Shown piece by piece: positions 1 through 10,287 of a DNA stretch of 64,000 nucleotides; positions within the stretch are counted from its first letter, which is position 1, and each line of letters begins with the position of its first letter. The notes below the pieces were generated by a model. That model was not told the DNA's origin, did no database searches, and worked only from the letters and a program-made list of their open reading frames with translations. Both the position numbers and the translations under genes were made by a program. Location: positions 496,001 to 560,000 of the forward strand of contig JADKAL010000014.1 of NCBI GenBank assembly GCA_016715325.1. Direction: 5' to 3'. This DNA is from Methylococcaceae bacterium (GTDB lineage Bacteria; Pseudomonadota; Gammaproteobacteria; Methylococcales; Methylomonadaceae).

Positions 1-95
1 CTGAGATTATGTATATTTATGAATAGGACGATATTATCCTTCATACATGCACGCAGTCATTTCATAATGAGTTCAAGGACCTTCTAAAATGCACC

Positions 96-1997
96 TTAAT
101 TTCCGATAACATAGTGATAAACCTTGCCGCATTCTTTTCCGGCAACGCAATTATCCCGGCGAGCTGCAACCAAAAAACTTAAGCCGGTATAGGCAATGGA
201 AACAGCTCCGCCGAAATCACCGCCTAAATCCGTGCCGCCAAGTCCGGCGCTCGGTCCCGTAACTCTACCTTGTTGCACCCATGTGGTTCCTATCCGGTCG
301 AACAGATATGCAGCCCCACAATTGCCGTTCACACAATCTGCGCTGTTAGTGCCGACAACCACACGTTTACCGTCCCCCGACATCGTTATCGATTCGCCGA
401 AATAATTGAAGGAGTGAGAATCTGTTGCAGTAAATACGGACTCGAATTTCCATATAGCGCCTTGTCGGATAAACGAATACGCTGCGCCGCAGTCATTGTA
501 ATCGCCTTTACAATCGCTTATGTTTGTTGTGCTCTCGGCAGTAATAACGGCGCGGTCTCCGATTGCGGACATTGCCAGCGCGGTGCCGAAATCTTTCGTT
601 AATCGGGTCGGCGCAAACTTGATCGCTTGTATTTGTTTCCAGCCCGTCGGCGCCGCTAACCGTTGAAAGGCCCATGCCGTATCGCCTCCGGGCGCACCGA
701 CAAAGGCCCAAAGACCGTCGCCTGAAATTGCAGTGGTTGCGCCGAAATAGCCTTGCGAAGCATCGTAAGTTGTCGTACTCACAAAGCGTTTCGGGCTTGT
801 CCAGCCGTTTGTTCCGCGCTCAAAAATATAAGCAGCGCCGCATATGTCTGCAATTGACGTACACTTTGTTAATTGCGCGCCGACGATAGCCCGGTTGCCG
901 TCATGTGAAAGCGAAACGGACGAACCGAACATGTCGTCTACGGAAACATTCGGAGTGGAGAGTAATTTTTCTAATACCCATTGAGTTCCTTGTTTTCGGT
1001 AAACCGGCAAATCGCCACAAGAATGAAAGACAGGTACAGGAATAAAACCGCCGATATATAAGGTAAAAATACCGGATGAGCCTACCATCACAGTACTGCC
1101 GTCTTTCGATATTGCGACCGACCAGCCGAACCATGCTGGATTTGTGCTGTTACATCTTAATGTAGTCGGTTTAATCAACTTCTGCGCCAGCGCCCAACCG
1201 GTTGCAGTGCGCTTATAAATGTAGGCGGCATTTCCGTCCGAGCCGATGACGGCTGTATTCCCGTCGCTGGAAAGCGCAATGGACCGGCCAAAACCTAAAA
1301 AAGGGGTTTGATCGTTTGCTGCGAGTGTCGTCTTTTTGGTAATTATGGGATCGATGACGATAGGAAACCGGGCATGTCGGGTTGACACTTCAAGTTTAAT
1401 GCGACCGTTTTCAACCTTCATGCTTGAAGGCAAGGTTTTCCCAGTAGAATCCATAGCGTATAGAGAACCGAAATACCAGCGATTATCGCCTTCGGAAAGT
1501 TCAATAGCATTACCCTGGCTTTGCGCCGCCCAACTGGTACTTAGTTCAATTACGAGTTCGTTGCCCATCGAATGCGGCACGTTGAAGCCTTGTTCAAGAC
1601 CTAGAGGACCGTTGATATACCACTCTTCGACAGTAGGATGCCGGTAACTGACGCGATTTTTCGAGATCTCCGGCTTGATTGACTTTAAATCGACCAAGTG
1701 TTGAGCATTACCGATTCGCGATAACTTAATGCGTAATGACCTTTCGCTATTAGATTTTGCTTCAGCGATGTCGACGCCATCATCATGAAATTGTAATCGC
1801 CAGTCCAATGCCGGATTTCTCCCTTGAATCCCATGTAAGGCATATTCTGCGCCTGCATCGCGTTGAATTTTTGCTATAGTCAATGGGCTGTAGTTCGAGA
1901 TAACCGCTGTACTTGTAACCGGTACGATTAGGTTTAGGAATCCAAAGAAACTGCAAAAAATACTAACTCTTGACGTTAACTTCTTGCGTGTGAACAT
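96..1997 (-). CDS. Secreted FG-GAP/beta-propeller repeat protein
   Basis: The 633-residue product begins with a basic stretch and hydrophobic core typical of a signal peptide (about residues 1-30). From about residue 230 it carries seven repeats of the pattern FG-x-(S/A)-(V/I)-(A/S)-x-S-x-DG-x-x-(A/V)-(V/I)-x-G, each followed by an aromatic strand such as AYIYKR or AYLFDR. This is the FG-GAP/integrin-alpha type seven-bladed propeller. The N-terminal 200 residues are unassigned. A strong GGAGG Shine-Dalgarno lies a few bases upstream of the ATG at 1997, which fixes the start. It is probably a secreted or surface protein of unknown ligand. No enzymatic motif is visible, and there is no obvious operon partner: glk ends about 200 bp upstream. 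Confidence 0.75.
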   Translation of the reverse strand: MFTRKKLTSRVSIFCSFFGFLNLIVPVTSTAVISNYSPLTIAKIQRDAGAEYALHGIQGRNPALDWRLQFHDDGVDIAEAKSNSERSLRIKLSRIGNAQHLVDLKSIKPEISKNRVSYRHPTVEEWYINGPLGLEQGFNVPHSMGNELVIELSTSWAAQSQGNAIELSEGDNRWYFGSLYAMDSTGKTLPSSMKVENGRIKLEVSTRHARFPIVIDPIITKKTTLAANDQTPFLGFGRSIALSSDGNTAVIGSDGNAAYIYKRTATGWALAQKLIKPTTLRCNSTNPAWFGWSVAISKDGSTVMVGSSGIFTLYIGGFIPVPVFHSCGDLPVYRKQGTQWVLEKLLSTPNVSVDDMFGSSVSLSHDGNRAIVGAQLTKCTSIADICGAAYIFERGTNGWTSPKRFVSTTTYDASQGYFGATTAISGDGLWAFVGAPGGDTAWAFQRLAAPTGWKQIQAIKFAPTRLTKDFGTALAMSAIGDRAVITAESTTNISDCKGDYNDCGAAYSFIRQGAIWKFESVFTATDSHSFNYFGESITMSGDGKRVVVGTNSADCVNGNCGAAYLFDRIGTTWVQQGRVTGPSAGLGGTDLGGDFGGAVSIAYTGLSFLVAARRDNCVAGKECGKVYHYVIGN

Positions 1998-2194
1998 TTT
2001 TTCCTCCTATCGATAGCGTTTTAGGCTTCGTTTCAGATGATTAAAAGGCCAATGTAAAACAAAAAAAGGGTGATTTAAACAGATGATTATAAGGATAGTA
2101 TCAGATAATAAGCAGAGTTAAAACGTTAAGATAGGATTTGCAAAGCTAGGCTCACACTGTGATTTAATTGACTAGTCTCCTAACGATGTAGAAC

Positions 2195-3172
2195 TTAATC
2201 AAAAAAATTGACCGCACCGATCAATGGCGTACGTGGATTCAGCGATAGCTTAATCGAAACCTTGCTTAGCAGCTCGAAATACCGGCCTTTTGCACAAAAT
2301 CCATTTAAAAATTCGCCTGATTCCATGATCGCTTGAATTTTAGGCGCAATCCCCCCGCCGATAAAAATCCCGCCTAACGCTAACGATTTCAGAAAAAGAT
2401 TGCCTGCTTCCGCACCGTAGATTTCCACAAACAAACGGACAACTTCCCGGCATAACGGATCTTCACCTTCGACGCCTAACTTGGATATGACGGCATTTCT
2501 ATCGACATCGCTTTCGGCGCCGATGTCGGCAACAACCGGACTGGGCGGCGCAAAGCCTTCTTCACACAAAAAATCGAAGAGATGGCTAAATCCAATCCCG
2601 GAGATAATTCGCTCGCAGCTAACATGACCGGGATAACGTTTTCTTAAATAGGCCAAAAGCTTATCTTGCAGTTCATTTTGCGGCGCGAAATCGCAATGCC
2701 CGCCTTCGGTTGCCATCGGATGATGTTTAGAACCGTCCCAATACAGAATGGCTTCCCCTAAACCGGTTCCCGCCGCGATAACGGCAATCGTACCGGATTG
2801 TTTAACCGCTCCCGGATTCAATTCGATTAAATCGTGTTCGGGCAGATGTAACATGCCTACTGCCATCGCTTCTAAATCGTTAAGTAGCTTGACTTTATTC
2901 GTTCCGAGTTTTGCTTTGAGTTTTTCGCCATCGAACGACCAGGATAAATTGGTCATTTGACAGCGTTGATTTACGATGGGACCCGCAATGGCGAAGCAAG
3001 CAGAATCGATTTGAATGCCGGACGGCAAAAAACCATCCAAAACATCGCCGAACTCAGCATAATCTTGGCTTGCAAACGTTTGTTCCTTAACGCAATCGGC
3101 GGCGGCATCATTTGTTTTCTCATACAGCGCCAGCACTGTTTTTGTTCCGCCGATGTCGCCTGCCAGGATCAT
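2195..3172 (-). CDS. glk: Glucokinase
   Basis: The 325-residue protein matches the bacterial Glk family (not ROK) in length and motifs. It has the N-terminal phosphate loop DIGGTKT at residues 6-12, the NDLEAMA segment, the AAGTGLG adenosine-site loop and the EGGHCDF sugar-binding segment. It phosphorylates glucose to glucose 6-phosphate with ATP in the cytoplasm. Its ATG overlaps the stop of the upstream GH15/phosphorylase-kinase-like gene as ATGA (3169-3172), so the two are very likely translationally coupled. That suggests glucose released from glycogen or another alpha-glucan is fed directly to this kinase. The family call is firm. The coupling to glycogen breakdown is inferred from context. 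Confidence 0.92.
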   Translation of the reverse strand: MILAGDIGGTKTVLALYEKTNDAAADCVKEQTFASQDYAEFGDVLDGFLPSGIQIDSACFAIAGPIVNQRCQMTNLSWSFDGEKLKAKLGTNKVKLLNDLEAMAVGMLHLPEHDLIELNPGAVKQSGTIAVIAAGTGLGEAILYWDGSKHHPMATEGGHCDFAPQNELQDKLLAYLRKRYPGHVSCERIISGIGFSHLFDFLCEEGFAPPSPVVADIGAESDVDRNAVISKLGVEGEDPLCREVVRLFVEIYGAEAGNLFLKSLALGGIFIGGGIAPKIQAIMESGEFLNGFCAKGRYFELLSKVSIKLSLNPRTPLIGAVNFFD

Positions 3173-3903
3173 ATTTTTGCCTTATTTTGTGGTGAGTTTT
3201 GTTTGCCGTTATCGAGCAGATAGATTAATGCATCCAAAAAATAACTCGCCATTTTATACGGCGGGACATGATAAAAAAACTGCCAAGCTTGCGCCTCTTC
3301 GTTTTCGTAGTTTTTTTCGGACTTCGGATTAGCTTTAAGCCACGATAGTTTTACCGCTTGCTCAATCAGAGAATCGGTCGATAAATTATCGTCGATCCTT
3401 AATTCTGCATTATCGCTAAATAATTTCGCAATTGCCAACAAAGCTTCCACGGTTAATTGCCGATGAATGGGTGATTGAATTTTATTGAGCAAATGAATAA
3501 TGTGCAACTTAAAGCTTTGCTCGCCTGCCGTCATCTGTCCTAGCAATGTTGTGCTATCGATCCGGCGCTTGCTATTGTATTTATCGCCGATGACCAGTCC
3601 TTGACATTGATGGAGTATTTTCCACATGTGAGCAAAAAAATCGTCGTTTTCTCGACCGATGGTGCCTCGTAATTCTCGCCACTGACACCAATTTTCCGCA
3701 CCGCCCCGGTCGTTCGGAAACATGGTTTTGATAAAAGCTACTTTATTTAACACACGGGAGTTGCCTCTAAATTTAAGTGCTCCCAACAACCCCATATCAT
3801 TGTCGGAAGCGCCGAATTCCCGCATTGTCTCATAGAGCTTCTTGGAAAGATAGCGATAGGATGGCATTGAAAGCTTGATCGATAGTTTGATCCGGCTGTG
3901 CAT
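3169..3903 (-). CDS. GH15/phosphorylase-kinase-alpha-like protein, C-terminal part
   Basis: This open frame of 244 codons overlaps the end of the 858-codon frame by 74 bases in another register. Its first about 20 residues, before LSKKLYETMREFG, look like out-of-frame translation of the upstream gene, so the authentic coding part probably starts near 3850. Joined to the upstream frame it gives about 1,078 residues, the usual size of the bacterial PhK-alpha-like GH15 proteins. It ends in ATGA overlapping glk. A genuinely separate small protein is possible but less likely, because no ribosome binding site precedes any of its early ATG codons. Confidence 0.6.
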   Translation of the reverse strand: MHSRIKLSIKLSMPSYRYLSKKLYETMREFGASDNDMGLLGALKFRGNSRVLNKVAFIKTMFPNDRGGAENWCQWRELRGTIGRENDDFFAHMWKILHQCQGLVIGDKYNSKRRIDSTTLLGQMTAGEQSFKLHIIHLLNKIQSPIHRQLTVEALLAIAKLFSDNAELRIDDNLSTDSLIEQAVKLSWLKANPKSEKNYENEEAQAWQFFYHVPPYKMASYFLDALIYLLDNGKQNSPQNKAKI

Positions 3904-6406
3904 TGTTTAATTCGCGTAATTGTCTTGCGACGATTAACTGCAAGATATGGCCCACCCTCACCGTATGCATGTCGGCAAATAATTCTGGATTGGATTTGAT
4001 TAACATGCCTAAGTATAAAATCAGCTCCTGAATAATAATCTGTTCGTTTCCGTCGGGGCTGTTGAACGTACGAATGATATGCAGGATTTCCGAAGAATCC
4101 GAAGGCCTTGTCAACGTAGATTTTCCACTGTAGATAAACCCGACCGATAAGGCATGTTGCCGAACCAGAATTTCGGTTGCCGCCTGCTCTAGGTTAATAT
4201 CGTACTTTCCAAGTAGACTTGCACTACGTCGAACAACAAACCATAAGTGTTGATTTCCGGCGCGTTCGTAAACTTCGTCCAGTAAATCGCGCAGGGTCGA
4301 TTGCGCATAATTGTTACCGTATAAACCAGGCTTAAAATCAAGACTGTGTCTTGCGGTCAGCAAACTTAATATCTCAAGTTGCGCATAGAGATTCGGCGTG
4401 ATGGTGAGTTCATTCAGCAAAAACTCGTCGGAACTGATTTCCCATTCCGTTAATTTTTGCAAGTCTAAGGGTTTGGACGCGCCTGCTGACTCGCCCAACA
4501 AGTTTATGAATGGCCGTTCGGGTTCTTCCCACGTTGCTGCGGAGAATCGAAAATCGTGAAGATAATCGATTTTTTCAAAGCTGGCGATGTCTGCAAAATA
4601 AGATAACGCACCCAGTTTGACCGGAACGCCATCAATAGTCCCGCTTTGCAATTCTTTTATAAAACTTAGCAAAACCTGACGAATTTGAGGCTCCATCATG
4701 TTTTGTTTAATCCTCATTACCACCAAAGGATTGCCGTTGTTATTCCAATGTTTATAAATATAAGAGAACTCCAACCGTAACCGTTGCATTAATAAGCGAT
4801 TGTCTAACGCGAGGTAAAAACCTTTTTGGTTCAGACATTGCGGTATAAAAACCAGTTTTTCACCGGATAAGACATAGATTTTGGAGGTTGCTAGCGTCCG
4901 CAATTGCCGAAACGGACGACCGGTTAAACCGATTCGATCATTTCTACCGACTTGAGTATAGGCGGCGGCAAGTTCTATGGCTTCTCTAACTTGTATGGGA
5001 ACGACTTCGGGCAGCGTTTGCGAATCGATGCCTTCGGCTATCAATTGATCTTGAACGTTTTCGTCCTGCGCCAAAAGCGCAACCTGCAATGTATAGGCTT
5101 TATGATTCAGTGTTTTATGTCTACCCAAAGGGTCGATATCGTCGATTGACAATAATCCGTCTTGAATCAGACAGCCTAAAATATAAAGACTCTGCGCCCA
5201 AACGAGGGGAAGATTTTCATTCGGTAAACGAGTTTGACTACGGGGATGTGCTTTTTCCGCCGTAATCGACTCGTTCGGAACCCAGTATAGTTCGGGAAGC
5301 AATGAGCGTCCGTTTTTTTCGACCAGCAGGTTTTCAAGAGAAGTACGATATTTTTCCGACTTTTCAGTGTCGCCGCGAAATAAATTATTCAACAAAAGAT
5401 AGGTGAAAAAGAGCGGCCATTCACATTCAATATCTTTAAATTGTTTAAGCTCATGCGGTTCATAGTAAAGCCGATGACTGTCTTCCAATACCGTTTGATG
5501 ACCGTCGAGTAAAAACCGTTTGCATCCGTAGCGGCCTTCAAGTTTTTCGATCAGTGCGGATTCCGTTTTTTTGCGAATAGCTTCATTGTCGATCGCAAAA
5601 GCCGGAAAGCCTGTGATACTAAGCAGTGCGGAGTCGGTTTCCTTGGAAATCGATTCCCTCGGCAATAACGACTCGAGTGTAATACGGCTACGGGCAATAT
5701 CGTCGCTCACCACATGAACCACAGACGCTTGTCCACCGTCCTTGCCGAATAAATTAAATCCGCTCAATGCTTCGAGTGCGGCTTTAGCCATGCCTATCGA
5801 ACTGGCGTTTAATTCTGCAATACCATGATTGCTTTTATTGCCGCGCTCCCAAATACCGTAGTCGGGAATTCGATAGGTCCGGCTGATATAGTGAACGAGG
5901 TTTTGTACAAAATTGACTTCATCGATAGTGAAAACAATTCGTAATCCCGAAGCCGTCATTTGCGCCAGCATCAATAGAAATAAGGAGGTTGCATCCAATT
6001 GGAGATGCCCCCATTCATGATCGCCGACAACGCAACCTCCCGTTCGTGTATCGTACTTGGCGTGTAGCGCATCGCCGGGATTTTGGGATTGCTTAAATTT
6101 CTCGACTTTGGGCGCTTGCCGCATCATCGCGGTCAGCAAACCTCGCATTAATTTAACGACGCTTTGTTCCAAAATATAGGTTCGGTCGCGTTTATTCTCG
6201 ACCCGCCGATAGGCCAAAGCCAATCCCCAGGATGCAAGAATGCTATATACATTATCCCTTACCCAAGCATCGGTATAGTTTCCATGAACTGTAACTGCGG
6301 TACTTGCAGGTAACAGACCGCTTACCCAGTCCTGTTTATTCAGAATGATGTCTTGTATCTGGCGAAAATAACTATCGAGTTTGTCGTGCGGGAGATTTTC
6401 ATTCAT
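3830..6406 (-). CDS. GH15/phosphorylase-kinase-alpha-like protein, N-terminal part (frameshifted)
   Basis: This 858-residue open frame resembles the N-terminal alpha/alpha-barrel of the phosphorylase kinase alpha/beta and GH15 glucoamylase-like family. Visible motifs are TDAWVRDNVYS near residue 45, DATSLFLLML near 155 and YGIWERGNKSNHG near 185. Such bacterial proteins are usually one chain of about 1,070 residues. The frame ends in TGA at 3830-3832, while the next frame (3169-3903) continues without a gap and brings the total to that size. I therefore read the two as one gene broken by a single-base shift near 3840-3850, where one T too many in a TTT run would explain it. The biochemical role is uncertain (alpha-glucan hydrolysis or regulation); the link to glk supports sugar metabolism. 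No good ribosome binding site precedes the ATG. Confidence 0.75.
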   Translation of the reverse strand: MNENLPHDKLDSYFRQIQDIILNKQDWVSGLLPASTAVTVHGNYTDAWVRDNVYSILASWGLALAYRRVENKRDRTYILEQSVVKLMRGLLTAMMRQAPKVEKFKQSQNPGDALHAKYDTRTGGCVVGDHEWGHLQLDATSLFLLMLAQMTASGLRIVFTIDEVNFVQNLVHYISRTYRIPDYGIWERGNKSNHGIAELNASSIGMAKAALEALSGFNLFGKDGGQASVVHVVSDDIARSRITLESLLPRESISKETDSALLSITGFPAFAIDNEAIRKKTESALIEKLEGRYGCKRFLLDGHQTVLEDSHRLYYEPHELKQFKDIECEWPLFFTYLLLNNLFRGDTEKSEKYRTSLENLLVEKNGRSLLPELYWVPNESITAEKAHPRSQTRLPNENLPLVWAQSLYILGCLIQDGLLSIDDIDPLGRHKTLNHKAYTLQVALLAQDENVQDQLIAEGIDSQTLPEVVPIQVREAIELAAAYTQVGRNDRIGLTGRPFRQLRTLATSKIYVLSGEKLVFIPQCLNQKGFYLALDNRLLMQRLRLEFSYIYKHWNNNGNPLVVMRIKQNMMEPQIRQVLLSFIKELQSGTIDGVPVKLGALSYFADIASFEKIDYLHDFRFSAATWEEPERPFINLLGESAGASKPLDLQKLTEWEISSDEFLLNELTITPNLYAQLEILSLLTARHSLDFKPGLYGNNYAQSTLRDLLDEVYERAGNQHLWFVVRRSASLLGKYDINLEQAATEILVRQHALSVGFIYSGKSTLTRPSDSSEILHIIRTFNSPDGNEQIIIQELILYLGMLIKSNPELFADMHTVRVGHILQLIVARQLRELNNAQPDQTIDQAFNAILSLSFQEAL

Positions 6407-6795
6407 GTTTTAGTTTACGAGGATTTTTACCAAATCATATTGAATATCTCTAGCAATAGTTACGCCATTGTTAAATTATCGATAGTTAATTTTGAAAATG
6501 CCTCTAAAAACTACAAGCGATTCCTATAATAACGACTGTTTCATGTGGATAAATTCAGTTTTTCGGACTCGGAATAGCGCACCAAATTTTTTTAATATGC
6601 TATGGTGATAAGAAAAACAGACCAATCGAGTCCAAAGGGTTATTAGATTGTTCGCGTTACAACACTACCGTCACGTTGTGATAGACACTTTTTCATATTC
6701 AACGTAAAAGATGGAACACTTTATGCTTTGCTATTGCATGACAATTGATAAAACGGCTTTATCCTTGCAAAAAACCGGGTAATTAGGGAAAAAAT
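6407..6795. other. Divergent intergenic region
   Basis: These 389 bases separate the minus-strand GH15-like gene from the plus-strand transglutaminase island and must hold both promoters. A 7-bp inverted repeat (GGACTCG at 6565-6571, CGAGTCC at 6627-6633) is the only paired structure I noticed. No convincing small gene or terminator is visible. An AGGG ribosome binding site sits at the right edge for the next gene. Confidence 0.4.
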
Positions 6796-9700
6796 ATGAC
6801 TATTCGCGTGGCGATTCGCCACAAAACAAACTACAACTTCGATCGATCGGTTTCGCTTTCACCGCATGTCTTTCGTTTACGTCCGGCGGTTCATAGCAGA
6901 ACGCCGATCAAGGCTTATTCTTTACGTATCGAGCCGAAAAACCATTTCATCAATTGGCAGCAAGACCCGTTCGGCAACATTCTCGCCCGCGTGGTTTTTC
7001 CTGAAAAATGCCGAAAACTCAGCGTTGAGGTTGAAGTTATCGCCGATATGACGGTGATTAATCCTTTTGATTTTTTTGTCGAGGATTATGCAGAAAATTA
7101 CCCGTTTAAATACGATACATTGACGCTTAAAGAGCTGCAACCCTATCTGGAAATTACAGAAAAAGGGGCTTTATTAAAAAAATGGGTTAAAAATTTCGAC
7201 ATCAGCAAACGCAATATCAATGACTTTTTAGTCGATATTAATCGTAAGGTGTTCGAAGCCATCGGCTATAACATCCGTATGGAAGTCGGCATCCAAAGTT
7301 GTGAAGAAACGCTGGAAAAACGTAGCGGGTCATGCCGGGACTCGGCGTGGCTTTTGGTGCAAATCCTTCGGCATCTCGGCCTTGCCGCCCGTTTTGTGTC
7401 CGGTTATCTGGTGCAATTGACTGCCGATATTAAAGCGCTAGACGGTCCTTCCGGCCCGGAACAGGACTTTACCGATTTACACGCCTGGACGGAAGTTTAT
7501 ATCCCTGGCGCGGGTTGGATAGGGCTGGATCCTACCTCGGGATTATTGGCCAGTGAAGGCCATATTCCATTGGCATGTACGCCCGATCCCGCCAGTGCTG
7601 CGCCGGTAACAGGCGGTACCGATAAATGCGAAGTGGAGTTCGAATTCAGCAATACCGTCGAGCGCTTGCATGAAGACCCGCGTGTTACCAAGCCATATAG
7701 CGACGATCAATGGTATCGTATTGATGCTTTAGGACAGGCTGTCGATCAACAATTATTGGAACAAGATGTGCGATTGACGATGGGCGGCGAGCCTACCTTT
7801 GTCTCCATCGACGATATGGAAGGTGCGGAATGGAATACGCACGCCGATGGTGCAAACAAGCGTGAACGCGCACAACAATTGACCATTCGCTTACGGGATG
7901 TGTTCGCCAAAGGCGCTATGCTGCACTACGGACAAGGCAAATGGTATCCGGGTGAACCTATTCCACGTTGGCAATACGGCATTTTTTGGCGTAAGGATGG
8001 CTCGCCGGTTTGGCGTAACCCGGCTTTATTGGCTGATATTAACAAGGATTATGGGCATACCGTAAAGCAGGCGCAAAAATTTATTCAGCAATTGTGCCAG
8101 CGTTTGGATATTCACCATAAATATATTAATACAGCATTTGAAGACAGCTTTTACTATCTATGGCAAGAGGGCGGCATACCTGAAAACATCAATCCTCTAA
8201 AAAGTAATCTTAAAGACTCCATCGAGCGTAAAACCTTGACCAAATTATTGGATGAAGGTTTAAATGAGCCAATTGGCTTCGCCTTACCCATTATTTGGAA
8301 TTGGTACGGTCAGTGCTGGAAAAGCGGCCCTTGGCGATTTAGGCGCGGTGCGCTGTTCCTCATTCCAGGGAATTCACCGATGGGATTACGTTTGCCATTA
8401 GCCAGCTTACCTTGGATTGCACCTGATAAACGCGACCCTCAAGAACCACAAAGTTTATTTGAAGACTTGCCCGAATTGAAAGATTATCACGGCGAGGTCG
8501 CACGCCGTTACAGCCATATCGAAGCCAAAGCAAAAGAGCATCCTGAATTTATCGACCAGGATTCGGGCGACGATCTCTCCTCCGTACAAGTCGACGTACC
8601 CCATACATCGCTCTGTGTAGAAGTCAGGGAAGGTCGTTTGTATATCTTTATGCCGCCGTTAACGTTGCTGGAACACTACCTTGAATTGGTTGCAGCCATT
8701 GAAGCGACCGCCGAAAGCTTGGCAATGCCCGTAGTGTTGGAAGGTTATGAACCGCCGCGCGATTACCGTATCGAGCGCTTAATGGTAACGCCGGATCCGG
8801 GCGTAATCGAAGTCAATATCCATCCATCAAAATCCTGGCAGGAACTTGTAGATAAAACGACTATCCTGTATGAAGAGGCGCGACAATCCAGGCTGGGTAC
8901 TGAAAAATTTATGCAGGACGGACGACATACCGGCACCGGCGGCGGTAATCATATTACGATGGGCGCGGAAACCCCAAGCGACAGCCCATTGTTACGGAGA
9001 CCCGACTTATTACGCAGCCTCGTTACTTACTGGCAGCATCATCCCGGATTGTCATATTTATTTTCCGGCATGTTTATCGGGCCGACGAGCCAAGCGCCGC
9101 GTGTCGATGAAGGTCGGGATGAAAAGCTGTACGAGTTGGAAATTGCTTTTCAGCAGATGCCCGACGGGGAAGTCCAGCCTTGGCTGGTCGACCGCTTGTT
9201 AAGACACTTATTAACCGATATAACCGGCAATACCCATCGCTCCGAGTTCTGTATCGACAAACTCTATTCGCCCGATAGCTCCACAGGTCGTTTGGGAATT
9301 CTCGAACTTCGCGCCTTTGAAATGCCGCCTCATGCCCGCATGTCGTTAGTGCAAATGCTGTTGTTGCGTTCCTTAATTGCTTGGTTCTGGCGCGAGCCTT
9401 ATAAACACGACCTCATCCGCTGGGGTACAGAGCTGCACGATCGCTTTATGTTGCCGCATTATGTACGGGAAGATATGAAGCAAGTCGTTAAAGACTTACA
9501 ACGTGCGGGCTATGGTTTCGAACTCGAATGGTTGGATCCCTTTTTCGAATTCCGCTTCCCCCGTTACGGTAATACAATGGTCGACGGTATCGATATGGAA
9601 TTGCGCTTTGCCATCGAGCCTTGGCATGTGTTGGGTGAAGAAGTCAGCAGTACGGGCACTGCTCGTTATGTAGACTCATCCGTTGAGCGCTTGCAAGTCT

Positions 9701-10194
9701 CGGTAACAGGATTTACTGAAGGCCGTTACGTGATTTCTTGCAATGGTCGAAGGTTACCCATGCGCAGCACTGGTCGTAAAGGCGAGTATGTTGCCGGTGT
9801 ACGCTATCGGGCATGGCAACCGCCTTCTGCGTTACACCCGACTATTGCACCGCATACCCCGCTGGTATTTGACGTAATCGACACCTGGAACGGTCATTCC
9901 GTGGGAGGTTGTACCTATTATGTTGCACATCCCGGCGGCCGGAGCTATGACGATTTTCCGGTTAATGCCTATGCTGCAGAAACCCGGCGCATGACGCGGT
10001 TTTGGGATTACGGGCATACGCCTGGGGTTATTATTCGTCCGCCGCTTGCGATGACACCCGTGGCGGCCTCAGATAAAGCCCTACTGTCACGGTTTAGTGT
10101 CGCAGATGGAGTACCCAAGTCCATGTCGCCGCCTGTTGAAGAATTAAGTGAAGAATATCCATTTACGCTTGATTTACGACATCGCAATCGTTAA
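6796..10194 (+). CDS. Transglutaminase-DUF2126 (putative amidoligase) fusion
   Basis: The 1,132-residue protein starts with the bacterial transglutaminase N-terminal region (residues 1-90). A transglutaminase-like core follows, with a complete Cys-His-Asp triad: GSCRDSAW near 178, DLHAWTEV near 230 and GLDPTSG near 245. The large remainder, beginning near residue 325 at VRLTMGGEPTF, matches the DUF2126 family predicted to be an amidoligase. This architecture (COG1305+COG4196) is a known partner of circularly permuted ATP-grasp and alpha-E proteins in predicted peptide-synthesis or modification clusters, which is exactly the neighbourhood here. It probably acts on peptide or isopeptide bonds; the substrate is unknown. 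An AGGGAAAA ribosome binding site precedes the ATG. Length and domains are intact. Confidence 0.88.
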   Translation: MTIRVAIRHKTNYNFDRSVSLSPHVFRLRPAVHSRTPIKAYSLRIEPKNHFINWQQDPFGNILARVVFPEKCRKLSVEVEVIADMTVINPFDFFVEDYAENYPFKYDTLTLKELQPYLEITEKGALLKKWVKNFDISKRNINDFLVDINRKVFEAIGYNIRMEVGIQSCEETLEKRSGSCRDSAWLLVQILRHLGLAARFVSGYLVQLTADIKALDGPSGPEQDFTDLHAWTEVYIPGAGWIGLDPTSGLLASEGHIPLACTPDPASAAPVTGGTDKCEVEFEFSNTVERLHEDPRVTKPYSDDQWYRIDALGQAVDQQLLEQDVRLTMGGEPTFVSIDDMEGAEWNTHADGANKRERAQQLTIRLRDVFAKGAMLHYGQGKWYPGEPIPRWQYGIFWRKDGSPVWRNPALLADINKDYGHTVKQAQKFIQQLCQRLDIHHKYINTAFEDSFYYLWQEGGIPENINPLKSNLKDSIERKTLTKLLDEGLNEPIGFALPIIWNWYGQCWKSGPWRFRRGALFLIPGNSPMGLRLPLASLPWIAPDKRDPQEPQSLFEDLPELKDYHGEVARRYSHIEAKAKEHPEFIDQDSGDDLSSVQVDVPHTSLCVEVREGRLYIFMPPLTLLEHYLELVAAIEATAESLAMPVVLEGYEPPRDYRIERLMVTPDPGVIEVNIHPSKSWQELVDKTTILYEEARQSRLGTEKFMQDGRHTGTGGGNHITMGAETPSDSPLLRRPDLLRSLVTYWQHHPGLSYLFSGMFIGPTSQAPRVDEGRDEKLYELEIAFQQMPDGEVQPWLVDRLLRHLLTDITGNTHRSEFCIDKLYSPDSSTGRLGILELRAFEMPPHARMSLVQMLLLRSLIAWFWREPYKHDLIRWGTELHDRFMLPHYVREDMKQVVKDLQRAGYGFELEWLDPFFEFRFPRYGNTMVDGIDMELRFAIEPWHVLGEEVSSTGTARYVDSSVERLQVSVTGFTEGRYVISCNGRRLPMRSTGRKGEYVAGVRYRAWQPPSALHPTIAPHTPLVFDVIDTWNGHSVGGCTYYVAHPGGRSYDDFPVNAYAAETRRMTRFWDYGHTPGVIIRPPLAMTPVAASDKALLSRFSVADGVPKSMSPPVEELSEEYPFTLDLRHRNR

Positions 10195-10287
10195 TAAGCG
10201 GTAGACATATAGTCCTATGGCTATATAAAGTACCAATAGAATTTTTTACCTGCATCGCCGTCCATTAAATTTAGGAGATACACCATA

